Shown one piece after another: positions 1-13,000 of a DNA stretch of 64,000 nucleotides. The notes under the pieces were generated by a model. The model was not told the origin of the DNA. It was given only the letters and a program-made list of their open reading frames with translations, and did not search any database. Source of the DNA: Dichotomocladium elegans (lineage: Eukaryota > Mucoromycota > Mucoromycetes > Mucorales > Lichtheimiaceae); NCBI GenBank assembly GCA_025716815.1, contig JAIXMN010000021.1:310001-374000 (forward strand). The letters are read 5' to 3'. A program made the translations under genes and the position numbers. The first letter of the stretch is position 1, and each line of letters opens with the position of its first letter.

Positions 1-1723
1 TCCCCATAAATCGAAACGTAGTACTTCTTTATACAGCTTATATTAAGCCAGTCCCTAAGCAAACCTAATACAAGCCCTTACGTAGCATGATAGATCATCG
101 ATTACTGACGTACACAATACAAGCGGCCCAAGAGTAAAATTATCATAGCAAACAGCAACAGCAAGTGATGAACGTCATGCGGTGGAAGAAGGATATGATG
201 GACCGCTTTATATATATATTGTCGATTTCCCACAGTACTGGACGGTTGAGAGATCCCCGCCTCCCCATGAATTCCATCCTGGCCCTGCTTTCCACATTCT
301 CCTCCTGTATGATCACTATACTGCTATTTGTTTTATTACAACCTAATATCCACTCTCTTTATCGATTGGCCAATCGTACCCTTCCCTGATGAGTCATGGA
401 AGAGAGGAAATCCTGAACGCGCTTGCGCGCTCTTCTGCTCGTTTCCTTTGCCACCCACATTCTTTCCGCTGGCTGTCTTGGCTGACGCCACCAGTCACTT
501 TCAATATTCTAGTTCTCTTCTTCCCCATCCCGGTTACCGCCGAGACTAGCCTGACTATCTCTTGAGACCCTCGGAGACCTTGGTGTAAATTAAGCATATA
601 TAGAAGGTTAGTTCTTCTGTCGACTAATAGGTTCCAACCACATAGGCAAAATCCTCTTATCTGCTGATACGACAGTTTTATACAATTAATGCGACCTTTT
701 TGCGGCCTTATTTTTACCTTGCGTACGAAATTTATTTTGAAAAAATAAATAAATCGCGCGTACGATACAAATTATCACCTGGAAATAATGCGTTTATTGG
801 CAACAAAGCAGCATGTTCCCGTTTCTAGCGTTACATGTGATCATTTTTTACACTTTTCATCTCAATCCCATCTTCGGATAAACACAGTATCAGCAAAAGT
901 GAAATATCCCCAAATGCGTGCAGCGTCTACACACAAAATACTGGCGTTGTAATGAATGGCACACTGTTTGCTATTGCTTCCAAAAGCAGGTAGAAATGCG
1001 CCAGCATTCATGAAATACTATAATGTACTCAGGGGCGGAGTTTGATACCTGCACATGGCAGCTGTTAGTTGCTATAGAGCGACATGATCGCCAGGTGTCT
1101 GGCATCCATAGCAATTAAGCGGGAAGAAAGCTTAATCGAGTCGAGGAGTACGACAAAGGCCTTCAGCAGTGCATTCCTTTTTTTTTCTCGAGACAAACGA
1201 GATATGTCTGCAAAAATGGAGAGGGTCCCTATGAAAAGTAGCTATAAATGGAAAACTTAAACGCCAACTCGAATGACATGTACAACCTTCTTGCACACAT
1301 TCTCTGTCTATCTTTAACTGCCCGCCGTCTGCTATGCTTTAAAGTCTGGAGTGCCGACAAAGAATGGACGGGCGGGCTAAGTACGAAGGGCATCAGCAGT
1401 ACCAGAAAATTATTGTGTGAGCAAGCGAGGAAATAACGTACAACCTCAAGCAACACCGATTTCTATTAAACAACATTTTTTTTTTTGGAAAAGCATCTTG
1501 TTATTTTATCTTTATTCTCTCTCTTCTCGCCTTCCTGGTGTGTGAGTTCTTTCTTCATACGTCCCATGCTATCCTTTTAAACAAAATATAGTAGACGTGT
1601 CGATTTGTTCTCCACCTCCGCGCATTCGTTTCAAACCAACAACAACCTGTGGCATCACACCCCCCATAAGCCCTCCAGCCTCACACCCCCCTTGGGAAAG
1701 AGTTTCCATTTAGATACATTGGC
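1..1723. other. Intergenic, no gene recognised
   Basis: Only short, low-quality open frames on both strands, none with a family signature or joinable exons. The segment holds an AT-rich dispersed repeat at 666-748 (listed separately). Its end must act as the promoter and 5' leader of the kinase that starts at 1724. Confidence 0.6.
666..748. repeat. Degenerate AT-rich dispersed repeat, copy A
   Basis: By eye this matches 20295-20366 with small gaps: both open with GATACGACA, share TTATA.AATT, then TATTTT(T)ACCTTG, TACGA.ATTTATTTT and GAAAATAAA. Roughly three quarters of aligned positions agree. The other copy lies in the transposon-remnant zone, so a shared mobile-element origin is possible. 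No coding content or terminal inverted repeat was recognised. Confidence 0.4.
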
Positions 1724-4700
1724 ATGATACATCCACTTGCGCAGGAATCTTTTTCTTCCTCTCCCCATCACGACGCAGGGACCGTTACCCCTGTTTTGTA
1801 CGCAATGACCTCCACAGACCTCCCACCTATCGATCGCCTTGTCGCTACGAATGAAGGTGACAACGCCGATCACCATAACGACCATATGGACCACCGACAA
1901 GACAGACCGCAATCGACGATTGTCCCTGATGTCTATTACGATTCCCAAAACTACTATGCACCGGGCTCGCTGGGTCAGTCCTCCGACTATTCTCGGCAAC
2001 ATCACCATGTACCTCAACCCCAGCAACGTGCCTACTCCGTCACAGCCATGCCAAGCGAGCTCCAACATGCCGTCTTGCGCCATCAGCAGCAACTGGCAGA
2101 ACAGCAGTTGCAGGCTGCAGCCGAGCAGCCTTGGTGGCAGTACTATTATCAGCTGTACCACTATCACCCACCACCTGGTCGTAAACCCACTGTTTTTGGC
2201 CCGTACCTTCTGCTACAGACTCTCGGTGAGGGTGAATTTGGCAAGGTCAAGCTCGGTATCCATGTAGAGACCGGCCAAGAGGTATGCAAATGTACACACA
2301 TACACACACTCTCTCTCACTCTACACGTTACTAAAAATACATTTTCTCCCCTCTCCCTCTATCTATCCCTTTCCCTTTCCCGGTATTGTCATTTTCTTGT
2401 AGGCTGCCATAAAACTGATCAAAAAGGATAATATTGACTCGTTGACGCGCATGAGTAAAGTTGAGCGGGAGATCTCCGTCTTAAGGGTAAAAAGAAATCC
2501 GGGGGACTGTTGGAGAATGGATACCACAATTGTGTTTTCATGTGCACACGTGTTCATACCTGTATTATAGAAAGTACGCCATCCGTACATTGTCAAGCTT
2601 TACGACGTACTAGAAACGGAAAGATATATTGGCATCATCTTGCAGTGCGCCTCAGGTAAAAGCTCTCTGCACTACAATAATTCGGTACCTTGTCTGACTT
2701 TTGATGGGCGCTCTATTTTAGGCGGCGAATTATTTGAATACATCCTCGTACACAGCTACCTTAAGGAAAGGGATGCGAGCCGCTTATTTGCGCAGCTCAT
2801 CAGTGGTGTTCACTACATGCATCAAAAAAACATTGTCCATAGGGACCTAAAGCTGGTAAGTTGTTGTTCTCGTTGAGATAATCTGTCCGGCTAAACTTGT
2901 CCTGAAACTTTTGGACGATTAGGAGAACTTGCTTCTGGATCGCAACCGGAATATTATCATTACCGACTTTGGTTTCGCAAATCAGTTCTCCTCACCCCAG
3001 GATGATTTAATGTCGACATCGTGTGGGTCGCCCTGTTACGCTGCACCAGAGCTTGTTATTAGCGATGGTCTGTATGTGGGATCTGCGGTCGATATTTGGT
3101 CATGTGGTGTCATTCTTTATGCAATGCTATGTGGGTATTTGCCTTTCGATGACGATCCTGCTAACCCAGACGGCGACAATATCAACCTCCTGTACAAATA
3201 TATTCTCAATACAGAGCTCGCATTCCCTGACTATGTCAGCCCGGAGGCCCGTGACCTCTTGCGGAAAATGCTTGTCCCGGATCCCGCTAAACGATGCACT
3301 ATGCACACTGTCATGACACATCCTTGGCTGAGCGCCCACAGTGCGCTGTTTGAAAAATCGATGGAGCAGCTTGAGCGGGAAGCGGAACTTTCGGCAGATC
3401 TTCCGTTGTCAGCAGTGGTGCAGGAACCCGTTGTTGCCGTCCAAGAAAGACCATCACAAAGTGCACTCGTTCCTGACCTCGACACTCCCGCAATCAAAGA
3501 AGAAGAAGAAGAAGAAGAAGTGGAGGCGGAGGAGGGAAATAAGAATGTGGACAAGATGAGTCAAAATATGGATCTTGATAAGAAATCAACGCATAGCGAC
3601 ATCAAGGTTAATACAACAGACGATCGCCACCAACTGGACTCGGCCACCGACTCATCGATAGTTGAGATCCCAAAATCGGATGTATCTGAGCAAGAGGGGG
3701 ACAAGTTAGCGGAAGTGCCAACTGTACCGGAAGTTACACCCGACAGTGCACACGAGCAACCTGACATGGAAGCTCCTCAGCAGCTCCAACAGCAAAGTGA
3801 TCTAACGAACGATATCAACAAAATTACGGGAGGGTCTGTGCCTGTCTCGTCGCAATCTGGTCCAAGAAGTTCAATTCTGCACGCGAAATTCCTATCTAGT
3901 ATTCAACGTCAGCAGCAGCAGCAACAACAACAACAGCAACAACATCAAGATTCCAACCAGCGAGCGTTAGAGTCGACTGTACCACCCTCAAGTATGAGCA
4001 CTCCCAATGGTGTCGGGCAATTCCACATGCAGTCTTTTGGAGCAGTTGCAAAGGACAAACCTCTGCCGCTCAAACCTCAGGAAAAGGCACAGTCGCGATC
4101 AAGCATGTACCACCCCCGACCCTCGCCTGCTACCATCTCGCCTACACCCCAGCCGTCGCGCGGCACCCGCCGCAAGGCGCTGAGTCTCCTTGTAAACCCC
4201 ATGTCAGTGGATATTGATTCCGGCAAAAAAGCTATTTCGTTGACTGGTCGTCGAACGTCGACCAAACCCAGCAACGCTTCGAAGACTAACGTTAAGGTCA
4301 TCGTGACAAAGGACTCGGTAAATGGATCCGAGAAAAATGCGCACATGCCACCAAGTCCGACGTCGCCTGATCCGACAGCCAAGGAGTTCAAACAAAAGAG
4401 CGCTGGCAAGAAATTGATGGATTGGTTCAAGAAGAAGCCAACGAGTAAGTTGAGCAATGACACGCAAGGAGGTGGTGGGTAATAACTCCATATTCCTTTC
4501 TTTTTAGGCACACGTGACAACAGCAATGCCCGGATAGATATTCTTCCTTACCACCATCACCGTGTCAACACCAGCAATCTCCTCACCAAGCCGCTCGGAT
4601 CGTATGCTGTTGATTTTAACGATTCCAAGCTACGCACCTACGGTGGTGCAGTAGACCCCAACGCATTGACATCTCGGTCGCCTCAAGAAATGATTGTCGA

Positions 4701-5382
4701 AGTCAAGCAGGTGCTCATTTCTATTGGCATCGACGTTAAGGATGACGGTGAATATAAGCTCAAATGTACGCGCCGGAAGCGCCGCTTACACAATATCAGT
4801 GCACCGTCGCCATCGACGTCGACGTCGACGTCGACCAGACGGCCTATGACTGGGCCTACAGCCGATAATAAGAAGCGGCGCATGATGAGTACCACCGGAC
4901 CACGGTTCCGGAACTTATTGCGACGATCAAGCAATATTGCAAGCAACGAACAGCAACAGCACCAAGTACCGACTGCAGCGAAAACAGCGATCTACGGGGA
5001 TCCGGCGGTCGATCCGGGTGAGGAGGTTAGATTCAGTATCGAGATGTGCAAGATCAAAAATCTCCCTGGTCTCTACATCGTGGATATCCGACGAATGCGT
5101 GGCAATGTGTGGTCCTACAAGTTCTTGTATCATGCTGTGCTTACTGCCCTTGACCTGGGGGGCAAAGGTGGTTACATGGCAACACGTGCACCGACAGCTC
5201 CTTCCACCAACAGCAATACTCCACTATTGAAGCCCCCTACTTCAGATGCGCATCGACCAGAAAATTATTCTTCAGAAACAGGAACAGCAGTGGCAGGCAT
5301 GACTACTTCTCCTGATAATCGTGCGAGTATAGCCAGCAGCATCAATAATAATAGTAGCGTGCTGGAAGAGGAAGCGCTTTGA
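1724..5382 (+). CDS. KIN4: Kin4-type Ser/Thr protein kinase with C-terminal KA1 domain
   Basis: Six exons: 1724-2281, 2403-2486, 2571-2655, 2722-2855, 2923-4444, 4508-5382; 1,085 aa, in frame. Kinase domain at about residues 159-425: glycine loop [11 protein letters not shown], catalytic loop HRDLKLEN, DFG as TDFGFA, activation segment [12 protein letters not shown], and the insert [19 protein letters not shown] typical of the Kin4/Frk1 branch of CAMK-like kinases. A long low-complexity linker follows (acidic run, polyglutamine near 3910-3950). A KA1-like lipid-binding fold lies near residues 965-1012 ([18 protein letters not shown]). In yeast Kin4 acts in the spindle position checkpoint at the mother cortex and spindle poles. 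Here the role is inferred; the KA1 suggests membrane targeting. The start is the first ATG of the open frame; a second in-frame ATG lies at 1805. Confidence 0.88.
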
Positions 5383-6153
5383 TTTTCTTGATGCATTTTA
5401 TACTTTTAATGATACCTCACTAAAAAAAGAATAGGAAAAACAATATTATTCATCTAGCTATGTATACACATCCACAATCTTTCATTGCTCCTCTCTATCT
5501 CTCTTTTCGCCGCTACTGCCTAACTAACCTATTAATCTGTTAAGAAAAGAGAAATAAACTCTCTGTATTTCCTGCCAGATCGCAAAATACATGTGAAGTT
5601 GAACGGGTACTTTGGGAAAAGGTTGAGTGCTCTTGCTACTACTACTACCACCCGGGGATGCAACACAATCTCCGACACATTCGGAGTAGGAAAAGTACCA
5701 AAATCACGTGAGCTGACCGGGAATATAAATAGCGCGCAACGAAAAACTACCTATAAATTGAGCCGCCTCTTTTCCCGCTTTACGATCTTTTGTGAAGGTG
5801 AGCATCACAATGCCCTTTTCCATTTTTCATCTTTATAGAGGTGGATAATTTGAGCTCCAGAATTGCTCATCATGACTTTTCCAACTTTTCATGCACATAC
5901 ACCATGTCATTTTGCTGATTTCTCGTTGTTTTTTTTTTTCTAATGGCTCCTACCTTCTCCAATCGTCTTTTATTTTGGCACTGATATTGCAACATCAACA
6001 CCAACAACAAAACACAATTCAATTTCGTGTACGATCTCTTTTGCATAATATTATTGCTTTCTTTCGTATTGCGGATTGCAGCCTCCAAAATAAACGACTG
6101 CCTTACAATCTCTTAGTTGTGCTTGAGAGATCTAATCCAACAACACAGTCAAA
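5383..6153. promoter_or_regulatory. Intergenic region with TOA1 promoter
   Basis: No gene seen. A CACGTG E-box lies at 5704-5709 and a TATAAAT box at 5724-5730, about 430 nt before the TOA1 start codon. Pyrimidine-rich stretches (about 5880-6060) precede the ATG. The assignment to TOA1 rests on position only. Confidence 0.4.
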
Positions 6154-7557
6154 ATGTCCAACGCTATCGTGGTGAGTTTATTTCCTCTCTCGACAGCAGC
6201 AAGAATAAGTGTGTAGTTGATGTCTCTAGCTGACACTTTCATTTTTTTCGCTGTCTCCCTTTTAATACAAGTCCAACGTCTACCGCTATGTGATCGACGA
6301 TGTGATCAACCAAGTTCGGGGTGACTTTGAAGATATGGGTATTGACGAGGCAGTGTTACAAGAGTTACAACGAGTAAGTTCGGTCTTTTTTCTTAATCCC
6401 ATGTTACAACGGTAATGCTGACGATTGATATAGTCCTGGGAAACAAAAGTGGCTCGATCGCGGGTAGCAAACTTTGGATTCAGTGAGGAAAACTACTATG
6501 ACGAAGATAATGAAGATCACGGTTTGCCTCTCCCTGCGACTACAGAGAGCTTAGGCTCCCATCTTCAATACGCAACGGCAAGTTGGATAGAGACGAAAAT
6601 TGGAGAAATGAGGGGATGCTGACAGATAAGAGTGATTTCTTTTGACATAAAAACACACAGCCATATACTGGTGCCGCGGCCAACTTACCTGCCTTGGCAA
6701 CGAACGCAGGCGGGATCCGACCACACATGCCACCCCATCCGCAACAACAACAACAACAACAACAACAACAGCAGCAGCAGCAGCATCAGCATCCATCCGC
6801 GGACGCTTATGCACTTCCAAACCGCACTTCAGCTGCTGATAACACACAAGGATCCGCGGCTGCCGCTGGACAAGGCAATGGCCAGTATCATCTTATGCAT
6901 CCTCAAGCACAAGGTGGGCAAAAGGGGCCTGAGCTGCAATTACCTGGACGGCCTACCATCCCTCAGAATGATGGGTCAGCAGATCTGATAACGACTCAGG
7001 TATGAATAATAAAGAGACAGGGGAAGAAAGATTTGAAATACTTAACACTTCTTTTGCTTGTGTTTTTAGCAAATCGACGCACAGATTGAAGAAATCTGCA
7101 GAAGCAATAGAGGAGAACATGCGCTTACCTTTACAGCAACATCTTCGACGGGCAAGACGATACCGATTGGAGAGTTACCTGATGACGTAAAACAATTGAT
7201 GAAGGATGCGCGAGACAGAGCGATTAAGGCCGGAGCCATAAGCTCAAAAGCTCACATTCCTCAGCTTGACGGTGAAGGAGACGCCGGTGACGATGATATC
7301 AACTCGGATCTGGATGATTCTGATGATGCAGATGATGATGCAGAAGGCGCGGAGGAGATTGAACACATCATTCTTTGTCTTTACGATAAGGTACGTCCTG
7401 TTTGGACGAAATTAAGTGTGGGTGGACTGAAGGATGTGTGCTATGTCAGGTTACGCGTACCAAGAACAAGTGGAAGTGTGTGCTCAAGGATGGGATCATG
7501 CTTGTGAATGGGCGTGACTATTTATTCCATCGTGCCAGCGGTGATTTCGAGTGGTGA
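6154..7557 (+). CDS. TOA1: TFIIA large (alpha/beta) subunit
   Basis: Six exons: 6154-6171, 6272-6373, 6434-6577, 6661-6999, 7070-7390, 7450-7557; 343 aa. The N-terminal four-helix part reads VYRYVIDDVINQVRGDFED. A glutamine/proline-rich spacer follows (CAA repeat near 6738-6785), then an acidic DDDINSDLDDSDDADDDAEG stretch. The C-terminal beta-barrel part has DKVTRTKNKWKCVLKDG and ends GDFEW, as TFIIA large subunits do. With the small subunit it stabilises TBP on TATA DNA in pre-initiation complexes. The third intron (6578-6660) must use the GC donor GCAAGT: the only nearby GT donor (6522) puts the next exon out of frame. The first coding exon is only six codons. Convergent with POL4, 85 nt away. 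Confidence 0.93.
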
Positions 7558-7642
7558 TCCTTACCGGGTGCGAGACACTCAACTCTTCATTCCCCTTTTC
7601 GCACAATAAAAAAAGGTTTGGCTTTGATCGCACAGCATTTAT

Positions 7643-9872
7643 TTAACAATTTCGCATCTCTGGCTCAAGCCATGGTATGCCGATCAATTCAAATGCATGC
7701 TTTTCAGAATCGACCTTGATACGTTCTCGGGTTGATGCTGTGTAGATGCCATGGCTCTTGACAGAGAGACCCTTTTCCTTTATTTGGTTTGTTCGTTTGG
7801 TGTTTATTTATATGCCCATGTGTGATCGATAAAAGCATACCTTTTTCGCATAATCACGCAGCGCTCGTTCAAATTGCCTTGATCCCGTCCATCCAAGAAT
7901 AGCAGTTGGATAGTCTTCGAGGGATGCAACAATGAAATCTACCTGGCGCATGATTTTTTTTGTAGGCTGCATAAATGCCACAAAGCACTGTTTTGAATTT
8001 AGAATACGAACATCTATGCATGTGTGGATGATTAACTCAAAAGAGAAAATACTTGCTGTATCGAGCTTTTCCAAGTTACAGCCTTCGCTTGTGTAATGAT
8101 TTCCGAAGTGATTCGTGTTTTTATCCGACATGAGCAAGACGTGTCGAATGTAACCTAAAGCGGTATGTGAGCATTGATTCACCATTTCATATCGCACTTC
8201 TTTGGCATACCTCTAGCCGTCAAGTGCTCCACGATACGTCTGAGCAGTTGATCCGTTCCGTGTTTAAGTTCGCGACTCGCAATCACTATATCCAGGTCCC
8301 CGTTTCTCTCCTTGCCTCTTCTATAAACATAGCAAAGTATATCAACCGAGCGAAAAAAAAAAAAGCGGTATAGCTGTTTTTACCTGTATCCACCAACGGG
8401 TGTGGCAAAAGCATTCTCATCGACAAGAGGAAGCTCCTTTTCGATGATCGCCACAATCTCTTGTACGTCTTCCCTTCCCATCCTAAATCTTTTTTGAGTG
8501 CTCAAATAATCAAAACAGTCAACTTCTTTTTTCGCACGGTTGATCAAAATCAGGCAAGAGTTGAATGCCCATACGAACTGCTTTCACCAATTTCGCCCCT
8601 GGGTCATCGAGGACTTGCTGGAGCGTTCGGTAGCCCTGATCGTACCAAATATTGGCTGTTTTCGGACCCACTCCGAATACCTTAGCAAAGAGCGATACTG
8701 TCCTGAATCGTTCGTCGCCAAGCAGTTTCTCTGCTTCCGGGATCGTTCCGGTGTCAATATAAACCTGTATCAGCGTGGCTATCTTCGCACCAATGCCTTC
8801 CAAAAAAGGTAATGAGTATCTCGTATCCGCACTCATAGCCATCATAACTGCCTGATAGTTGTCATTGCTTTTACCATTAATTTTGCGTGCTTCCTTGTCC
8901 GAAGAAATTTCGCGTGGATAGGCCTTTTCGCGTATACCCATGTAACTTTTAGCGGGGGAGTACCAAGTATGATTATGTAATAGTTCCATCACCTTAATAG
9001 CGGCAATGGCTCGGCAATAACTTAATGCATTCTTATCTTCGAGGTCCAGTTCTCTTTTCCTTTCCAGAAGTCGTAGAAGGGCCACGAGCCTTTGGTTGTA
9101 ATATGGTTTGAGGGGCGTGGGACGTAAACATTCGTATTTGGAATTGATAAATCCTGGTGCCAATCCCGATCCAGAGTCGTCTTCTGCACTAGGTCTAATA
9201 AGGCAGGGGTTTTCAGTGTAAGCTCAAAAGTACTGGTTTTTTGAAACAAGCGCTCACATGTCTGCAGCATGGTCCCCGACATTGTCAACCATGAGCGGAT
9301 CGGGCGGCATGGTAGCAAATCGTCGACTGAGCAACTCAGGAGGCATAGTAGCAGCAACGACAACTTCGTCATTTGTACTGTTACCAAGTACGGACTCGGG
9401 CTCATGGACGCCAGTATGAACTATATAGCTTTCCATCGCAACTCGATCATGGTTCTTTTCGCTGATGATAATGGGATATGCATGTTTAACCAGAAGAAGT
9501 TCACTGGATTTAAATGATTTTACCAGTCCTCTATCCATTGGACACTGACAACTGGGACCTAGGGATGGTGGTTTGTCTACAGTGTGCAATGCTGTGTGAG
9601 AAACGATGCGCATTACCTGATAGTTTGTGATGTGCCGCTTGATACGCGCTGGGGAGGTCAGAGCAGTCAGGACGACGGTTGCATTCTTTTGTGAGTCGCA
9701 TAGCTCACCGCCTATACTCTTAATATGTGTCCAATTCCTTGGATATTTTGTTCCCAGAGCGTCTGCACTCACCGTTGGTTTCAATTTGTTCTTTGAGTGC
9801 GTCTATAGCATAGGGTCCCAACTTGAGAGGTAATATGCACGCTTTAATACCAGAAAAGTAATTTTTCGACAT
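7643..9872 (-). CDS. POL4: Family X DNA polymerase with BRCT domain (Pol4 / Pol mu-like)
   Basis: Ten exons (minus): 9872-9773, 9711-9617, 9558-9524, 9461-9258, 9194-8538, 8482-8384, 8320-8211, 8154-8057, 7987-7841, 7777-7643; 559 aa. BRCT domain at the N terminus (ETNGGEL, TALTSPARIKRH, VVSVQWIEDC). Two helix-hairpin-helix motifs: GIGAKIA near residue 280 and GVGPKTA near 320. The polymerase palm has GGYRRGK followed by GDLDIVI with the two metal-binding aspartates; the third is in QVDFIVA near 483. The C-terminal GWTGSRQFERALR is the family X signature. Role by family: gap filling in non-homologous end joining in the nucleus. Intron 7988-8056 uses a GCAAGT donor and intron 5 a weak GTGCGA donor. 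The exon joins follow the family pattern closely. Pol mu versus Pol4 naming is not resolvable by eye. Confidence 0.88.
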
Positions 9873-10082
9873 GATTAAGGAAAGAAGGGACGAAATTAGT
9901 CCGACCAGTTTCGGCCCAGGGTTATGGATGAGAGAGAATGGCGCGCTACTGACAACAATCCAATACTTGTTCTTTAGGTCTTGTGAAACGAGTGTACAAG
10001 AGCAGTAAGTTTTTTTTTCGGGTGATCAGACGCCCTTTCCCATCTGTATTATTTCTTTTCCTTCTCTTTCTGCTTCCCGTGT
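9873..10082. promoter_or_regulatory. Divergent promoter, POL4 / reader-methyltransferase
   Basis: Only 210 nt separate the two start codons, so both genes must share this regulatory space. A possible 5'-leader splice donor (GTAAGT, 10007) lies before a pyrimidine-rich tract. No clear TATA box. Confidence 0.5.
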
Positions 10083-13000
10083 ATGGCGTCGCATCATCAG
10101 CATTCTCCAAGCCGCTCACAAGCTTTCACTTGGCAGCTTGTCCAGTCCGGTGCTTCTGGTAATCATCGTTTCATGAAAAATAAAGGAACCAATCCACCCA
10201 TAAAAAACTTGCTAGCTCTGACAGTTTGACAGTTTCACCCTCGCAAGCTTCTACTGAGTCAGCAGCACCACAGTATGGCGCATATTTATATCACTATCCT
10301 TATGCCAACCACGGATATCATGGCAGCCCATATTACTATGATGTAAGCTGATCCCAGGCAACACATTGAAATTCTAGTGATATTGACAGTTGTTACAAGG
10401 CGACCACCAGCTCGAACGCGTCCTACTATCACCAATACTACGGGTACCAACATCATCCACCCGGGGCTGATGGTTTCTTTGATCCTTCTTCTCTCGCTCT
10501 CCCTCCCCCTCCCCCTCCCCCTCCCACTTCTCCACCACCGCCTCCTCCTCCGCCACCGCCCCCACCACCTGAAGAGCCCCTTCCATCGCCGCCACCACCA
10601 CCGCCGCCGCCCTCATTTCCACCACCTGAGCAACCCCAATCTCTGCCACTTGTGGCTAAGAAAAATCCCGATCCGCTTTCCGAAGCGACTTCATCGACCA
10701 CGACCGAGAGAAACCATGACACCACCCGAGCCGCGCCCATTTCGACCGAACAGCGACCCGTGGCAGCGGCAGCTACGACAGCAACGCCAAGCGAACTGGC
10801 CAAGGCTATCAAGCAAGCGAAATTTGGCAAGTTTATGGGCAAGATGCTGCTTATCCGGGGCGGGGACGAGAAAATCATGGCAGCCGGAAAGGGATACCGA
10901 ATCAAGAAAAAGATTGTCAAACCAACTGTGCCTCCACCGTCAAGAGTGCAAAAGACCCTCAGACAACCAAACTACCATTTCCATATCTCAAAAACACGTT
11001 TTGCGCCATCTACGTCTCCTCCTCCTCCTCCTCCTCCTTCTTCTTCTTGCACAATAACGGCGTCTGATTTTGTTACCCCCAAGAGTTGCGCATATGAACA
11101 GGAAGAGGACGATAACACCAGCAACTCCGTGTCTGTTTCGGAAGAGAGTTCAGCAGCCGCTGCGACGTGTACGACCCAAGACGGCAACGTGGAGAATGAG
11201 CAAACTTCAGTTGACGTAGAAGACGATCTCGCATCATTGTTTGACGATGGCAGCACACTCAGCTCCCTCCAGTCGGACGACGATGTCCTTGGGCCGTGGA
11301 TCATGATGGACAATAAGCACGATGACGATGATCCGTGGTGGTGTTCTGGCTGCGATGACCATCAGGACATGGCGCCTTTTGAGGCTCGACCATGGTGTAT
11401 GCAATGTCGCGAACACTGGACTCAATTAAGTTCGGCTCTTATTGCGCGTGTGAGAAACAAATTAGAAGCTAATACTCCTACGATTATCGCCGAGAAAACA
11501 AAAAAGGCACCGCAACGACAACAGCAGCGGCGTCCGCGTCAAACCAAATCGAGGCCGAAAACTGCAAAGTCAAATGTGTCTTTGCGGAAGCAACCACCAG
11601 ATCAGCAACCACAGCGGCGTCAGCCTCGGGTGCAGCCACCGCCCACAAAATCCAGACGAAGGCAAAAGAAGACTACAAGCACCAACGCGGACGGTAATTC
11701 TGGTAATCATAGCAAGGACAGCAGCTATGTAACCACAGGAGCCTTCATGACGCGAAACACAGTCCAAAAACTGGCAGATCCTACGTATGGTTTCCGCCCC
11801 AACCCACATGGCTTTTGCCATCTCCAGGCCGTCGAAGTCCTCAACATCAACGGTCATTGGTACCCTGGCGAGCTGACTCAGATGAAGGGCACCAAAGTTA
11901 AGGTGTCCTATACCGACTGGAAGGATCAGGAAGAATGGATCATCATGGGCAGTCGGCGTCTCCGTATTGCGAAAAAGACAAGCAACCTTGAAGACGACGA
12001 TGACGATGACGAGGAGCAGGAGGAACCTGTGGTTCGCGAAGACAGTGAGAAGCAGGAACGTATTTTCATCCAGGAAGAGCAGGAGGAGATTCAACCGAGG
12101 GAGAAACAAACGATGGCGGAAAAGCAAAAGGCCAACGCTAAAGTTGAAGAAGAAGAAGAAGAACGAGATCCTCTACTTCCCAGAATATCCAACGAAAAAA
12201 CAAAGGATGATGACTACGTAACGGCAATGCTTGACACTGATCCAGATCAGCTATTTAACGACAACGAGGTGTTCCTCACACGTCGAATGGCACATAAATT
12301 GGTGGACGACCATGGATTCCGGATCAATTCCTTTGGCTACCGCTATAACCGTACCGTAGCTGTCCTTTTCAAGGGTCTGGGCAAAAAGAAATCGATTGAG
12401 TACTTAGGCTATCTCCGCGAGATGCGAGACAATCGGATCCGCGTATGGATACCTACGCTCCAGCAGTCCGACTGGCTAACAGTAGGCAGTCGGCGTCTGA
12501 GGCTGCTGACTGCTCAAGAAGAAGATGCTCTCAAGCAAGTTGAGATTGACTTGTCTTTGGAAAGATCACCGCCTCCTGATGCTGAGGTTCAAAAGGACTC
12601 CGCAGTTGTTGTAGAACAAACAAGACCTCTTAAATCAGCATCTTTAACAGCAGAAGATGAAGAACTATCTGCGGTTACGCCTACGCTTGTTCAGGAACCA
12701 GGGAAACAGAATGAAATAGAGGAGGGAGTTGCTGTTGTTGCAAATCCTAAAACAGAAAAGCGAAAGAGAGGACGACCGCGGAAGCAACCCATATCCGGAA
12801 CAATTCATACCAAAGACTGTACTACTAATGCTACTACTACTACTACTTCTACTACTACTATTACTACTACTACCGCTGCTACTACCACTACTACTGCTAC
12901 TGCTGCGTCCGTTGTTACACCGCCGTCTATCGCCAAATTGCGTAATACTGGGCCCACCGTACCTACCTTCATGACCACAGGCGCATTTGCAACACGTCGC

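Noticed and set aside
6522..6660. GT donor at 6522 for the third TOA1 intron
   Set aside because: Splicing there shifts exon 4 out of the glutamine-rich frame that leads into the conserved C terminus; the GC donor at 6578 keeps it.
10374..10920. Long minus-strand frames rich in Gly/Val opposite the proline-rich exon
   Set aside because: They mirror low-complexity CCN/ACC codons of the fusion protein and carry no motif of their own.
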